In this document: in pieces, positions 25,982 through 36,202 of the stretch
Numbering within the stretch: position 1 is the stretch's first letter
Layout of the letters: each line of letters opens with the position of its first letter
Source of the DNA: Bacteroidota bacterium
GTDB lineage: Bacteria; Bacteroidota; Bacteroidia; Chitinophagales; BACL12
Assembly (NCBI GenBank): GCA_016706255.1
Contig: JADJJZ010000006.1
Span: 372,001-436,000, forward strand
Direction of reading: 5' to 3'
DNA length: 64,000 bases
Position numbers and translations under genes: made by a program
The notes under the pieces: generated by a model
The model's input: only the letters and a program-made list of their open reading frames with translations
Told to the model about the DNA's origin: nothing
The model's database searches: none

Positions 25982-28747
25982 ATGAAAAAAAGTTTACTCC
26001 TCTTATCATTAACCGCTTTAATAGCTTGTACATCAGGCTTTTCACAAGTTGTTATCAATGAGTATTCGGCTGCAAACTTCGATGATATTGCCGATAATTA
26101 CGGCGAGTTTGAAGACTGGATCGAATTATACAATGCAGGCGCAACTAGTGTTGACCTATCGGGTTACCACCTGAGCGACAATGTGGATGACCCTACAAAA
26201 TATGCGATTCCGGCGGGTGTAACCATTACTGCCGGCGGGTTTTTGCGCTTTTGGTGTTCTAACAGGAATACTGCAGTAGGTACTAACTACCACACTAATT
26301 TCAAATTAACCCAAACAACCGGTTCCGAAGAAATCATTTTTGCTGATGCGGCAGGAGTTATCCTCGACCAAATCGACTTAAATGACCCGAACCAGACCAA
26401 CCAAAGCTGGGGTCGTTCACCAAACGGTTCGGCTAACTGGAAAATATATCTCAACCCAACACCAAATGCCTCCAATGGCGGCGCAAGTAAAATTGCCTAC
26501 GCCAAAAAACCGAATATGGAGCCAAATGCAGGCAATTACGCGGGTTCTGTAACTGTTGATATTACTGTTGAAGAGCCAAATATGGTTATTAGATACACCT
26601 TAGATGGCAGTTTCCCAACAGCAGCAGCTACTGTATATTCAACGCCTATTACCATTACCTCAACAACCGTTTTACGCACAGTTGCTTATCCGGTTTCAAC
26701 TGATACGTTGTATTCACTTTGTTCAACCAATACCTATTTTATTGATGAAACTACCGTGATGCCGATTATTTCTGTTGCAGGTGAAGAAATTGATGATTTA
26801 CTGGAAGCAACAGGTTGGGGAATTGAACCGGTTGGCTCATTCGAATTGTTTGATGCTGATTTTAATTTATTGGATGAAGCAGTTGGTACGTTTAATGAAC
26901 ATGGAAACGATTCATGGGCTTACGACCAGCGTGGATTCGACTATATCGTGCGCGATCAGTTTGGATATGATAATGATATTGATCACGATTTATTTGGAGA
27001 TGTTACCGACAGAACCGGTTATCAGAGAATGATTACAAAAGCTGCTGCAAACGATAATTATCCTTCCAGTGATGGTGGTGCGCATGTGCGCGATGCATTT
27101 GTACATCATATTGCACAACTTGACCATTTAGAATTAGATGAACGTTCATCGTTTTTTAATATCATGTATTTAAATGGTGAATACTGGGGTGTTTATGATA
27201 CACGCGAAAAAGCAGATGATGCCGATTATACTGATTACTATTACGATCAGGGTGAATATGAAATGGATTATATTAAATGCTGGGGCGGAACCTGGGCCGA
27301 ATATGGCACAATGGCGCCGTGGAGCCCGTTTGTTACATTTGTTACCACAAACGATATGACCATTGCAGCAAACTACACGTATGCAACCGATAATTTAAAT
27401 ACACTGAGTTTAATCGATTATATTTTAGTGAATACATTTTCGGTTTGTTCCGACTGGTTAAACTGGAATACCGAATGGTGGAGAGGTTATGACCCTGCAG
27501 GTACACAACAAAAATGGCGTTATGTACTTTGGGATGAAGATGCCACTTTTGGTCACTATATTAATTACACCGGTATACCTGACGATTCACCAACTGCCGA
27601 TCCATGTGACCCGCTTTCATTAGGTGGTGTTGACCCGAACGGACATATTGATATGGTGAATGCATTAATGGATAATGAAGAATTTATGAGCGATTATATT
27701 AATCGTTTTGCAGATATGATTAATACTACTTTCGACTGCGAAGTAATTCTTGGTCGTTTAGATAGTTTCCGCGCAGTTATCGATCCGGAAATGGAACGCC
27801 ATACCGACAGATGGGGTGGAAGTTATGCAGACTGGAGTTCAAATTTTGATGAACTGCGTGCATTTATTGAAGAACGTTGCGCATTTTTACCAAGTGGTGT
27901 TGAAGATTGTTTTGATGTGGAAGCATTTGGTGTTGTAGTTCAAATTGAACCTGCAGGTAGTCCGAATAATGTAAAAGTAAATACATTAATTCCGGGTTAT
28001 TATCCGTTTCCTGCAACATACTTTAGTGGTACCGATTTAGGATTTAAAGCAATTGCAGATCCAGCTTACACATTTGATCATTGGGAGTTCCAGAATCATA
28101 CACCATTACCTGGCATCAGCGACGATTCGGTTACCGTATCATTAACTATGGGCGATACCGTTACAGCATGGTTTATGGGAACAGAATTACCATTGTATGA
28201 TTTTACTTTAGATGTTTATCCTCCGGGTTCAGGTTCAGCAACTGTTGAAGCATTTACTCCCGGAACATATCCGTATGCTACAACCTATACAAGTGGAAAT
28301 ATGATGAATCTTGAAGCAACGCCGGCACCTGGTTTTGCATTCGATTATTGGTCGCTCGAAAATCATACTGCAAATCCTGATCCGTTTGTAACCGATATCT
28401 TCTTTACATTATCCGATTTGGAAAATGCAACCGCACATTTCAGAACGGCAAATGCTGTAAATGATAATCAGGTGAATATTGGTTTAGATGTATCACCTTC
28501 TGCAACAAGCGGACAGGTTGCTATTAATTATCAATTGAGCAATTATCAGGAAAATATTCGTTTAGAAATATTTGCCGTAACCGGTCAGTTGATTGCAGTA
28601 ATTAATCAACAGGATGTTTCCGGCGCACAGGGAAAACATACAGTAAATATTAATTTACAGGATTATAAATTAGCAGATGGCATGTATTTTATTAAATTAA
28701 CTGCCGGAAGCGAATCACGCAATGAACGTGTAATACTTAATTATTAA
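25982..28747 (+). CDS. secreted CotH-kinase-like protein with lamin-tail and T9SS sorting domains
   Basis: 921 residues with a signal peptide ending near GFSQ. Domains in order: a lamin-tail domain (~22-150: VVINEYSAANFDD, WIELYNAGATSVDLSGYHL); a chitobiase/FN3-like domain (~190-255: VIRYTLDGSFPTA, TTVLRTVAY); a CotH-kinase-like region (~260-630: FFNIMYLNGEYWGVYDTREK, WRYVLWDEDATFGHYINY); two divergent repeats of an InlB_B_2/Bacteroidetes PKD-like kind around FDHWEFQNHT and FDYWSLENHT; and a T9SS sorting tail. CotH in spores is a protein kinase; activity here is untested. A clear terminator follows. Confidence 0.9.
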   Translation: MKKSLLLLSLTALIACTSGFSQVVINEYSAANFDDIADNYGEFEDWIELYNAGATSVDLSGYHLSDNVDDPTKYAIPAGVTITAGGFLRFWCSNRNTAVGTNYHTNFKLTQTTGSEEIIFADAAGVILDQIDLNDPNQTNQSWGRSPNGSANWKIYLNPTPNASNGGASKIAYAKKPNMEPNAGNYAGSVTVDITVEEPNMVIRYTLDGSFPTAAATVYSTPITITSTTVLRTVAYPVSTDTLYSLCSTNTYFIDETTVMPIISVAGEEIDDLLEATGWGIEPVGSFELFDADFNLLDEAVGTFNEHGNDSWAYDQRGFDYIVRDQFGYDNDIDHDLFGDVTDRTGYQRMITKAAANDNYPSSDGGAHVRDAFVHHIAQLDHLELDERSSFFNIMYLNGEYWGVYDTREKADDADYTDYYYDQGEYEMDYIKCWGGTWAEYGTMAPWSPFVTFVTTNDMTIAANYTYATDNLNTLSLIDYILVNTFSVCSDWLNWNTEWWRGYDPAGTQQKWRYVLWDEDATFGHYINYTGIPDDSPTADPCDPLSLGGVDPNGHIDMVNALMDNEEFMSDYINRFADMINTTFDCEVILGRLDSFRAVIDPEMERHTDRWGGSYADWSSNFDELRAFIEERCAFLPSGVEDCFDVEAFGVVVQIEPAGSPNNVKVNTLIPGYYPFPATYFSGTDLGFKAIADPAYTFDHWEFQNHTPLPGISDDSVTVSLTMGDTVTAWFMGTELPLYDFTLDVYPPGSGSATVEAFTPGTYPYATTYTSGNMMNLEATPAPGFAFDYWSLENHTANPDPFVTDIFFTLSDLENATAHFRTANAVNDNQVNIGLDVSPSATSGQVAINYQLSNYQENIRLEIFAVTGQLIAVINQQDVSGAQGKHTVNINLQDYKLADGMYFIKLTAGSESRNERVILNY

Positions 28748-28766
28748 TTGTAATCATAAAATTTTG

Positions 28767-28797
28767 AAAAGGCTGCCCATAAGGCGGCCTTTTTTTG
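28767..28797 (+). terminator. intrinsic terminator after the CotH-like gene
   Basis: AAAAGGCTGCC pairs with GGCGGCCTTTT around CATAA with one internal non-Watson-Crick position, followed by seven T residues. Confidence 0.9.
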
Positions 28798-29027
28798 TAT
28801 AACAAACTTGTTGTAATTACTAAATTATTTAAGTAAATTTGAATAAATTAATTTAATTACTAAATCCCAAAACTATAAAACTCAAAAATTTAAATGTAAA
28901 AAAAAAGGCGTTTTACCAATTAACGTCGTTTTTATTAGTCACTTTCATTACTTCACATGTTTGCATTTTTGCGCAAAGTCCATTAGATGGATCTGGTATT
29001 CAGTGGTTTAATTCCCACTGGCTTAAT

Positions 29028-32000
29028 ATGGAAACTATCGAAAAAAGTAATTCAGGAGAAGACTGGTATTATGACCTTAAGCCAACTTATGAAGATGTAA
29101 CTGTAACCGGTTATGTTGGTGCAGGATTCAGTAGTCAGGTTAATTCCTCAACCTCTATGCCGGCTAACTTCTCACCATTTACTTGTTACTTATGTGGACA
29201 AGGTGATTTTGATAAAGCTGATTTGGAACATATAGACTATGAAGCCGAGGGAGGACCATTTTATATTCAAAAAGGCTGCCCTTACCCCAAATTATCAAAA
29301 ATAGATTTAAAAGGTAATGTAAACTGGTATAAAATTTACAACAAAGGAGCCGGCGCTTTCCGGCAAGTAATTCAACTTGCGGATCAATCCGGTTTTATTG
29401 CGGTGGGGTATATTAAATTTGACGGCTTAGCTGGATTAATATATAACCCTGGTTTTATTGGTGATGATGATGTTTTACCTGCTTGTAGCGGAACAAATTA
29501 TCATTTATTATACCTAGCAAAAGTTGATAATAATGGAGTATTAATTGGAGATGCTGTTTATGGCATGTCAAGTTTGGCATCAGCATTATCAAATCGTTCA
29601 GAAGGTTATGATATTATTCAAGATGTAAATGATGGCAATATTGTAATTGCCGGTCTAGCTAGTAATGGCGGCGTCCAACAAGGTTTTTTGTTAAAAATCA
29701 ATAAAGATGATTTATCTGTAATTTTCAAAAAAACAATGGATAATACTGCAACTGAAAAAATTGCACACGCCACTGCAGTAATTGAAAATCAAATTGATAA
29801 TAAATATTATGTTGCCTATACAATAAATACAAATAATACTTATGCAATGGGGCATATACGAATTCAACGATTTTTGGAAAATGGTAATTTTGATGGCTCA
29901 GCACTGGAAATTACAAATGCAATTGATACAGACATACCAACATCGGCTACAGCGATTACAACATGTGTTGCATATAATATGGTATTTAATAATGATGATT
30001 TATTAGTCGCTGCAGAAATAAATAGAAATGATAATATTCAGGCAACTGCTACTGAGGCTTTAGTTAAGGTATATAGACTAAATGTAGATGAAGAAATTAC
30101 GATGTCAAAAATTATAAGCGCTATGCCACCGTTGGATGATGAGCTATTTAGAGCATATGATTTGAAAGTTGGAATAACTAATACCTCTGAAGGTGGTTAC
30201 GCCATAATTACAACCCAACTCGACCATGAATTATGGGATCATGACACCTATATTGAATACTTCGAAGACAATTACCATACTTTTAATTACGATTTATTGT
30301 ATTGCTGGAATTCAGATGCTTACATAGCTAAATTTGATGAAAATGATAATATGCTATGGAGGCAAAGATACCCATTTGGTGAATTTTCTTTTAATATGTT
30401 CCCTGATGATATTAGAGCCTTGGAATGTTTATATGAAATTGTTGAAACTCAGGATGGAGGACTAACTGTTGCAGGTAACAATTCTGAAAATTTTGATGAT
30501 GATTTTATATTTAAGATTTATAGCGATTGTAATATCCTTACAACCTACAATGAAGGCGACATCAATCAAGCAGGTATTTTAAATTTATATGGAGCTTCTA
30601 ATCTTTGGAATTCAAATAAAAAAGTGCGTGGCATTATTCAAATAAACGATGGCGCCACTTTAACAATAAATAATAATGCTACAATTGAATTTGCAGATTC
30701 AAAAGCAGATAATTGGCCAACTTATATTTTAGTTAAAAGGGGTGGTCGATTAATTATTGAAGGTGGAGCAAAATTAACTGGAATTGAATCCTGTAATTCG
30801 ATGTGGGAAGGAATTTACGTTGAAGGCACATACGGGGTCAATCATCCATCGCCCGGCAGTTTAATTACTGGTTCTTTCAATGTATCAGGCGGCCCGCATG
30901 GGTTAATAAAACTAGGTGGAGGGTCAACAATAGAAAACTCACGAGTTGGTATCAATTTAGGCTTGCCTCAGCAACTTGGGAACTTCCCAAATTATGGTGG
31001 AGGAATAATTATTTCTGAGGATGTTAATTATATTAACAATGCCAATGATATTGTGTTTCACCCTTTTAATAAAACAAATATTGGATTTATTAGGCATTGT
31101 GAATTTGTAACAAGTAGTTTGTTATTAGACCCAATCGAAAGCTTAAAAAGCCATATAACATTAACTCAAGTTAAAAATGTTAAAATAAGAGGAAATAGTT
31201 TTGAAAACTCAACAGGTATGCATCAATATTACGGTGTTAATCGAGGCGTTGGGATAACAGGATTTATGGCTTCGTTTGTAACAAATGACTATCCTGCCGG
31301 ATTTGGTGCTACCGCTGCCGGCACAACTACTGGTGACTCGAATTTTTTTACAGGATTATACTACGGCGTTTATGCAACACAAGGTCCGCTTATTTCTGAC
31401 AATGTAACAATTGATGGTAATGTTTTTACAAATAATAATCGAAGTATTTATTTAGGAAGCACCTTAATGGCTTATGTCAATCGTAATACATTTACTTTTG
31501 ATGTATTTAGTAATTATGGTATATATTTAAATGGAAGTACTGGATATTCTGTACAGGAAAATACAATTACAGGAGCTGGCGTAAATGAATTAGCAAGTGG
31601 CATAATTGTAAATCAAAGCGGTATTTCATCTAATTTGTTATATAGAAATACAATGACAAGTATTAAATACGGTGTTAAAGTTCAAGGTAATAATGGTAAT
31701 GCTTCTAATGGCTTAGAGTTGAAATGTAATACTTTTAACACAAATAAATACGATATTGCTTTAATTTCACAAGATGCCATAACTGCAACCTTTAAAAAGA
31801 ATCAGGGCTATTGTGGAACTGAAAATTCACCTGCTAATAATCTTTTTTCAGACCCAAGCTTCGTTTCCGGGGTAACGGGGAAACAAATTATTATTAGCCC
31901 GGATGATGCAACTAATTATTATTATTTGACGTTTCATCGAGATAATGCACCGTTAGCACCTCCTTTTGTTGGACCTGCTTATTTTTCAAATAAGATTAAT

Positions 32001-32954
32001 CCTGCACTACCTGATTTGATTGGATTTTCCGATAATTTTGGCTGCAATGAAATTACCTACTCTGAAGCTAGCAGGGAGTCGTCTTATTGTCCAACCAACT
32101 TTTCCGCAGCATTAGGTGGCGGATCTGGTCGCATGGCAAACCCGATACCTATTGCTAATCAGCAAAAAGGTTTTAATATCTTAAATCCATACAATTTACC
32201 CAAAACCAATAGCCACGACACGAGAGTTGCAGATGGGGAATTGTTTGCAGAAAATGTAGCATTTAATTTATTGGCAGGATATTATATGCGTGAAGACCTT
32301 GGGGATAGTTTGAATTTACTTATTGAAAGTAACGAAAGTTTGATTGCAGAAAGTATTACGGCATCTATAGCAATAGATTCCTCAGAATTTCTTGAAGCAA
32401 ATGCTATTGTTGAATCTATAGATGCTGCGCCTGCTGCTGAAATTTTAGGAATGAACCCAACTCTGCAGTATGCCGCTATTCAACTTGAAACCGATTCAAT
32501 AACCTGGTTTCAAATTGATTCATTAACATTGGATGTAGTTAAATCCATTGCAACGAATTCCGATAATGAAGGTATTCTCGCAAATAGCTTACTTGAAGTT
32601 ATTTCAGACGTAAATTATGAAGAACCGATTTATGACTTAAACGATACAATTGCAGAGGAAGAATTGCGTGTTTTATTTGAAAATACTGCGCCTGCTGCTA
32701 TTAATACCATTGCGGTTTATCCTAATCCTGTAGGTGAAAACAGTATTGTAGAGGTGAATATTGAATTTTTAACCGGCAACGACCTATTTGTAATTACTGA
32801 TATCAATGGACGTTTAAAATTAAGTTTTCCAATTACAGAAAACATTAGCTACTTTAAAATTTCAAATCAAATATTACCTCCCGGGGTTTACATTGGAATT
32901 GTTAAATGTGTTGATTGTAATAAGTTAACTCAAAAAATAGTTGTGGTAAACTAA
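29028..32954 (+). CDS. giant secreted protein with parallel beta-helix repeats and T9SS sorting domain; start region abnormal
   Basis: 1308 residues from the first in-frame ATG. The N-terminal ~500 residues carry WD/delta-60-like stretches (GFIAVGYIKFDG, EGGYAIITTQ, QDGGLTVAGNNSENFDDD). Residues ~520-960 look like a right-handed parallel beta-helix (SNFFTGLYYGVYATQGP, NNNRSIYLGST, NGSTGYSVQENTITGAG). The C-terminus (VYPNPVGENSIVEVN ... LPPGVYIGIVK ... QKIVVVN) is a T9SS sorting domain. A convincing signal peptide (KKAFYQLTSFLLVTFITSH, then VCIFAQ) is encoded in frame just upstream, from 28902, but no ATG, GTG or TTG precedes it before the stop at 28854. An ATG at 28894 is out of frame and followed at once by TAA. 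The start is therefore unresolved or damaged. Confidence 0.75.
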   Translation: METIEKSNSGEDWYYDLKPTYEDVTVTGYVGAGFSSQVNSSTSMPANFSPFTCYLCGQGDFDKADLEHIDYEAEGGPFYIQKGCPYPKLSKIDLKGNVNWYKIYNKGAGAFRQVIQLADQSGFIAVGYIKFDGLAGLIYNPGFIGDDDVLPACSGTNYHLLYLAKVDNNGVLIGDAVYGMSSLASALSNRSEGYDIIQDVNDGNIVIAGLASNGGVQQGFLLKINKDDLSVIFKKTMDNTATEKIAHATAVIENQIDNKYYVAYTINTNNTYAMGHIRIQRFLENGNFDGSALEITNAIDTDIPTSATAITTCVAYNMVFNNDDLLVAAEINRNDNIQATATEALVKVYRLNVDEEITMSKIISAMPPLDDELFRAYDLKVGITNTSEGGYAIITTQLDHELWDHDTYIEYFEDNYHTFNYDLLYCWNSDAYIAKFDENDNMLWRQRYPFGEFSFNMFPDDIRALECLYEIVETQDGGLTVAGNNSENFDDDFIFKIYSDCNILTTYNEGDINQAGILNLYGASNLWNSNKKVRGIIQINDGATLTINNNATIEFADSKADNWPTYILVKRGGRLIIEGGAKLTGIESCNSMWEGIYVEGTYGVNHPSPGSLITGSFNVSGGPHGLIKLGGGSTIENSRVGINLGLPQQLGNFPNYGGGIIISEDVNYINNANDIVFHPFNKTNIGFIRHCEFVTSSLLLDPIESLKSHITLTQVKNVKIRGNSFENSTGMHQYYGVNRGVGITGFMASFVTNDYPAGFGATAAGTTTGDSNFFTGLYYGVYATQGPLISDNVTIDGNVFTNNNRSIYLGSTLMAYVNRNTFTFDVFSNYGIYLNGSTGYSVQENTITGAGVNELASGIIVNQSGISSNLLYRNTMTSIKYGVKVQGNNGNASNGLELKCNTFNTNKYDIALISQDAITATFKKNQGYCGTENSPANNLFSDPSFVSGVTGKQIIISPDDATNYYYLTFHRDNAPLAPPFVGPAYFSNKINPALPDLIGFSDNFGCNEITYSEASRESSYCPTNFSAALGGGSGRMANPIPIANQQKGFNILNPYNLPKTNSHDTRVADGELFAENVAFNLLAGYYMREDLGDSLNLLIESNESLIAESITASIAIDSSEFLEANAIVESIDAAPAAEILGMNPTLQYAAIQLETDSITWFQIDSLTLDVVKSIATNSDNEGILANSLLEVISDVNYEEPIYDLNDTIAEEELRVLFENTAPAAINTIAVYPNPVGENSIVEVNIEFLTGNDLFVITDINGRLKLSFPITENISYFKISNQILPPGVYIGIVKCVDCNKLTQKIVVVN

Positions 32955-32956
32955 TT

Positions 32957-34516
32957 ATGAAAATTACATTTTTGAGTTTAATTTTTTGTCTGGCTGTAAC
33001 AAATATTTGTCACAGTCAGACAACTTTTTCTAAACTTTATACTAATAATGATTCAATGGGATTAGGTTATTCAATTGGAATCGACGATTCAGCCTATTAT
33101 ATTGTTGGTTTGGGTAATGTAGATATCTTGGGAGCTACGTATGTCGATTTATTTTTTTTAAAAACTGATTATTTTGGGAATAGAATAACGGCTAAATATT
33201 ATTACGGAGATTTTGAACATGTATTTTTGCCTGGATATTTTAATAATTTGATTGTTGCTGAAGATTATATTTTACACGGTGGAGCTTTTGTTGAAATAGA
33301 TACTTTATTCCCTATAAATGAAGAAATTAAAGCTACCTATTATAAATTTGATAAAAATGGAGATACAACTTTAACCAAAAAATTTATCGGAAGGGGTTAC
33401 GCTGAATTTAAAGATATCGTTTATTCTACTAAAAATAGCTCAAAATATTTATCTGGATATACTAGAGATACCACTATTTACGATTATTATACCTATATAG
33501 TTAAATTGGATGCCAATGATAGTGTATTATGGGAAAAGACCTATCGCGAACCTTTTAATGATGAAATAGGGAATTCCGTTGAGTTGTTAAATGGAGATAC
33601 AGTTGTAGCATTTAGCAATTATTACTATGATGAATTGGATATCAATATAGATGGTAAAATAAATCAGATAAATGCACTTACAGGAACAGAAACCTTCGAA
33701 TTCAAAACAGGAACTTTAGGTAGAGACCAAAACTTTAGAGGAACAGTGACAACAGATAAAAATTATGTTGTTGCAACTCAAATCATGGACACTCTAATTA
33801 ATCCGGGAGATTATTACTATACTTCAAGTATTACAAAAATGGATTTGTCAGGCAACATAGTGTGGAGAAAATATTTTAACAATCCCTATATACAATTCTT
33901 TTACACGGTTCGTTGTTTTGAAGATGGAAGTATTGTAGCAGTGGGTATAAAGGTAGAAGATACTACCGAAGTATATCATGGATATATTTGCAAATTGAAT
34001 GCAGACGGCGAATTATTATGGGAACATACCTATTCAAATAATCCATTGTACTTCCATTTGCTATTTGATTTCCAAAAAACACCTGATGGTGGGTATATTG
34101 TTTCCGGTGCCGGCGCCGATGGTGTAGAAGGTGCTTACGAAGGCCCAATGTGGTTATTAAAATTAGATAGTATGGGCTGTTTAAACCCGTATTGTGGTGA
34201 TGTTGCTATAAATGATGATTTAGATATACATGAAGGGGCTTTTACTATTTATCCAAACCCGATAACATCCATGGGTGTTGCTGAAATAACAGTACCCCAA
34301 AATCTGCATCTGAATAACGATGTAACATTTTCCGTTAACTTTTTAGATTTAAACGGGCGTGTGGTAAGCAGTTACAACAACATTGCACCTTTGAACGCAG
34401 GTGCTATAATACGTTTTAATGTAAACTTATCCGATTTACCTGCAGGAATTTATATGGCACAATTGAGTTATGGTGCTACCCCTGTTGAAACAACAAAAGT
34501 GATCGTGGTTAATTAA
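32957..34516 (+). CDS. T9SS cargo protein, tandem paralogue 1
   Basis: 519 residues. Signal peptide MKITFLSLIFCLAVTNICHS, then QTTFSKLYTNNDSMG. The body has propeller-like repeats (YIVGLGNVDILG, FEDGSIVAVG, KTPDGGYIVSGAGADG), as in delta-60/PQQ-like secreted proteins. The sorting domain starts near FTIYPNPITSMG and ends in TTKVIVVN. It starts 3 nt after the previous stop and is followed after 10 nt by a paralogue of identical length, so the three genes probably form one transcript. No binding partner or ligand can be read from the sequence. Confidence 0.92.
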   Translation: MKITFLSLIFCLAVTNICHSQTTFSKLYTNNDSMGLGYSIGIDDSAYYIVGLGNVDILGATYVDLFFLKTDYFGNRITAKYYYGDFEHVFLPGYFNNLIVAEDYILHGGAFVEIDTLFPINEEIKATYYKFDKNGDTTLTKKFIGRGYAEFKDIVYSTKNSSKYLSGYTRDTTIYDYYTYIVKLDANDSVLWEKTYREPFNDEIGNSVELLNGDTVVAFSNYYYDELDINIDGKINQINALTGTETFEFKTGTLGRDQNFRGTVTTDKNYVVATQIMDTLINPGDYYYTSSITKMDLSGNIVWRKYFNNPYIQFFYTVRCFEDGSIVAVGIKVEDTTEVYHGYICKLNADGELLWEHTYSNNPLYFHLLFDFQKTPDGGYIVSGAGADGVEGAYEGPMWLLKLDSMGCLNPYCGDVAINDDLDIHEGAFTIYPNPITSMGVAEITVPQNLHLNNDVTFSVNFLDLNGRVVSSYNNIAPLNAGAIIRFNVNLSDLPAGIYMAQLSYGATPVETTKVIVVN

Positions 34517-34526
34517 TACTAAAAAT

Positions 34527-36086
34527 ATGAAAGGCTTTTTATTAATTACAATTATAGTTATTCTGAAAATTGGTAATTTATACAGCCAGACCACCTTTTC
34601 TAAGTTATACACCAGCAACGACTCGCTTGGTATTGGGTTCTCCATTGCTATTGATGATTCAGCTTATTATATTGTTGGTTTAGGAAACGTTGATTTTATG
34701 GGCGTTGCCCATCTTGATTTATTTTTTTTAAAAACAGATTATTATGGTAATAGAATAATTGCGAAGTATTATTATGATGATATTGAGCATTTTTTTTTAC
34801 CGGGCTATTTTAATAATTTGGTTGTTGTGGACAACATTGTTTTACATGGTGGAGCATATGCAAAAATTGACACCCTATTCCCAATAAATGAATCATTTAA
34901 CGCCACCTATTATAATTTTGATAAAACTGGTGATACAATTTTAACGAAGCGTTTTAAAGGGAGAGGGTATGCTGAGTTTAAAGATATTACATATTCAACA
35001 ATTGACAGTGCTAAATACTTGTTGGGATATACAAGAGACACATCCATATATGACTATTATACTTATATTGTTAAGTTAGATGCCAATGATAGTGTCTTAT
35101 GGGAAAAAACCTATCGCGAACCATTTTATGATGAAATAGGCAATTCCATCGAATTGTTAGATACGGATGAATTAATAAGTACGAGTGAGTTTTATTACGA
35201 TGAATTAGACTTAAATATTGATGGAAAAGGCACCAGGATAAATTCGCTAACCGGCACAGAAACTAATTCATTTAAAACCGGGACATTAGGAAAAGATGTT
35301 GGGTTCAGAGCAACTTTAAGTTCAGATAAAAATTATATTGTTGCAATGCAGATTATGGATACTATGCTGTTTGCAGGTGATTTTGAATACCTTTCCAGCC
35401 TGACAAAATTAGATTTAAGTGGGACTGTTGTTTGGCGTAGATATTTTAATGGAATTAATTTGCAGTACTTTTATACAGTTCGTTGCTTTGAAGATGGTAG
35501 TATAGTTGCTGTAGGTGCTAAGGAAATAGATTCAACAGGTATTTATAAAGGGTACATTTGTAAATTAAATACAGATGGTGAATTGCAATGGGAACATACC
35601 TATTCTAATAATTCATTATACAACCACTTTTTATTTGATTTCCAAAAAACACCAGATGGTGGGTATATTGCTTCAGGTGCCGGCGCCGATGGTGTTGAAG
35701 GTGCTTACGAAGGCCCAATGTGGTTGTTAAAATTAGATAGTATGGGGTGTTTAAACCCGTATTGTGGTGATGTAGCCATAAATGATGATTTAGATATAAA
35801 TGAAGGTGCCTTTACCATTTATCCCAATCCTATAACATCTATTGGTGTTGCAGAAATAACAGTACCTGAAAATTTGCATCTGAATAACGATGTAACATTT
35901 TCCGTTAACTTTTTAGATTTAAACGGGCGTGTGGTAAGCAGTTACAACAACATTGCCCCTTTGAACGCAGGTGCTATAATACGTTTTAATGTAAACTTAT
36001 CCGATTTACCTGCAGGAATTTATATGGCACAATTGAGTTATGGTGATACACCTGTTGAAACAACAAAAGTGGTCGTGGTTCGATAA
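34527..36086 (+). CDS. T9SS cargo protein, tandem paralogue 2
   Basis: 519 residues, collinear with the gene immediately upstream throughout (QTTFSKLYTSNDSLG, FEDGSIVAVGAKE, KTPDGGYIASGAGADG). The two diverge at many synonymous and some replacement sites, except for a stretch of 170 bp (34306-34475 against 35876-36045) with a single difference, which encodes most of the sorting domain. Recent gene conversion is the simplest explanation. Signal peptide: MKGFLLITIIVILKIGNLYS. Predicted surface or secreted location through T9SS. Confidence 0.92.
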   Translation: MKGFLLITIIVILKIGNLYSQTTFSKLYTSNDSLGIGFSIAIDDSAYYIVGLGNVDFMGVAHLDLFFLKTDYYGNRIIAKYYYDDIEHFFLPGYFNNLVVVDNIVLHGGAYAKIDTLFPINESFNATYYNFDKTGDTILTKRFKGRGYAEFKDITYSTIDSAKYLLGYTRDTSIYDYYTYIVKLDANDSVLWEKTYREPFYDEIGNSIELLDTDELISTSEFYYDELDLNIDGKGTRINSLTGTETNSFKTGTLGKDVGFRATLSSDKNYIVAMQIMDTMLFAGDFEYLSSLTKLDLSGTVVWRRYFNGINLQYFYTVRCFEDGSIVAVGAKEIDSTGIYKGYICKLNTDGELQWEHTYSNNSLYNHFLFDFQKTPDGGYIASGAGADGVEGAYEGPMWLLKLDSMGCLNPYCGDVAINDDLDINEGAFTIYPNPITSIGVAEITVPENLHLNNDVTFSVNFLDLNGRVVSSYNNIAPLNAGAIIRFNVNLSDLPAGIYMAQLSYGDTPVETTKVVVVR

Positions 36087-36176
36087 TATGGGCTGAATAT
36101 TTCGATTTTACATCTCAAAACTCCGTTTTTAATATTGTTTTTATTAGTGGTTACTTAATTGTTAACGCTCATTAAT

Positions 36177-36184
36177 TACTTTTG
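36177..36184 (+). promoter_or_regulatory. -7 element of the glyA promoter
   Basis: TACTTTTG is an exact match to the Bacteroidota TAnnTTTG consensus, 18 nt before the glyA ATG, giving a short leader. The nearest TTG (36159-36161) is 15 nt upstream, closer than the 22 nt seen for two other promoters here, so the -33 element is uncertain. Confidence 0.55.
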
Positions 36185-36202
36185 TAAAATCAAACAAACA
36201 TT

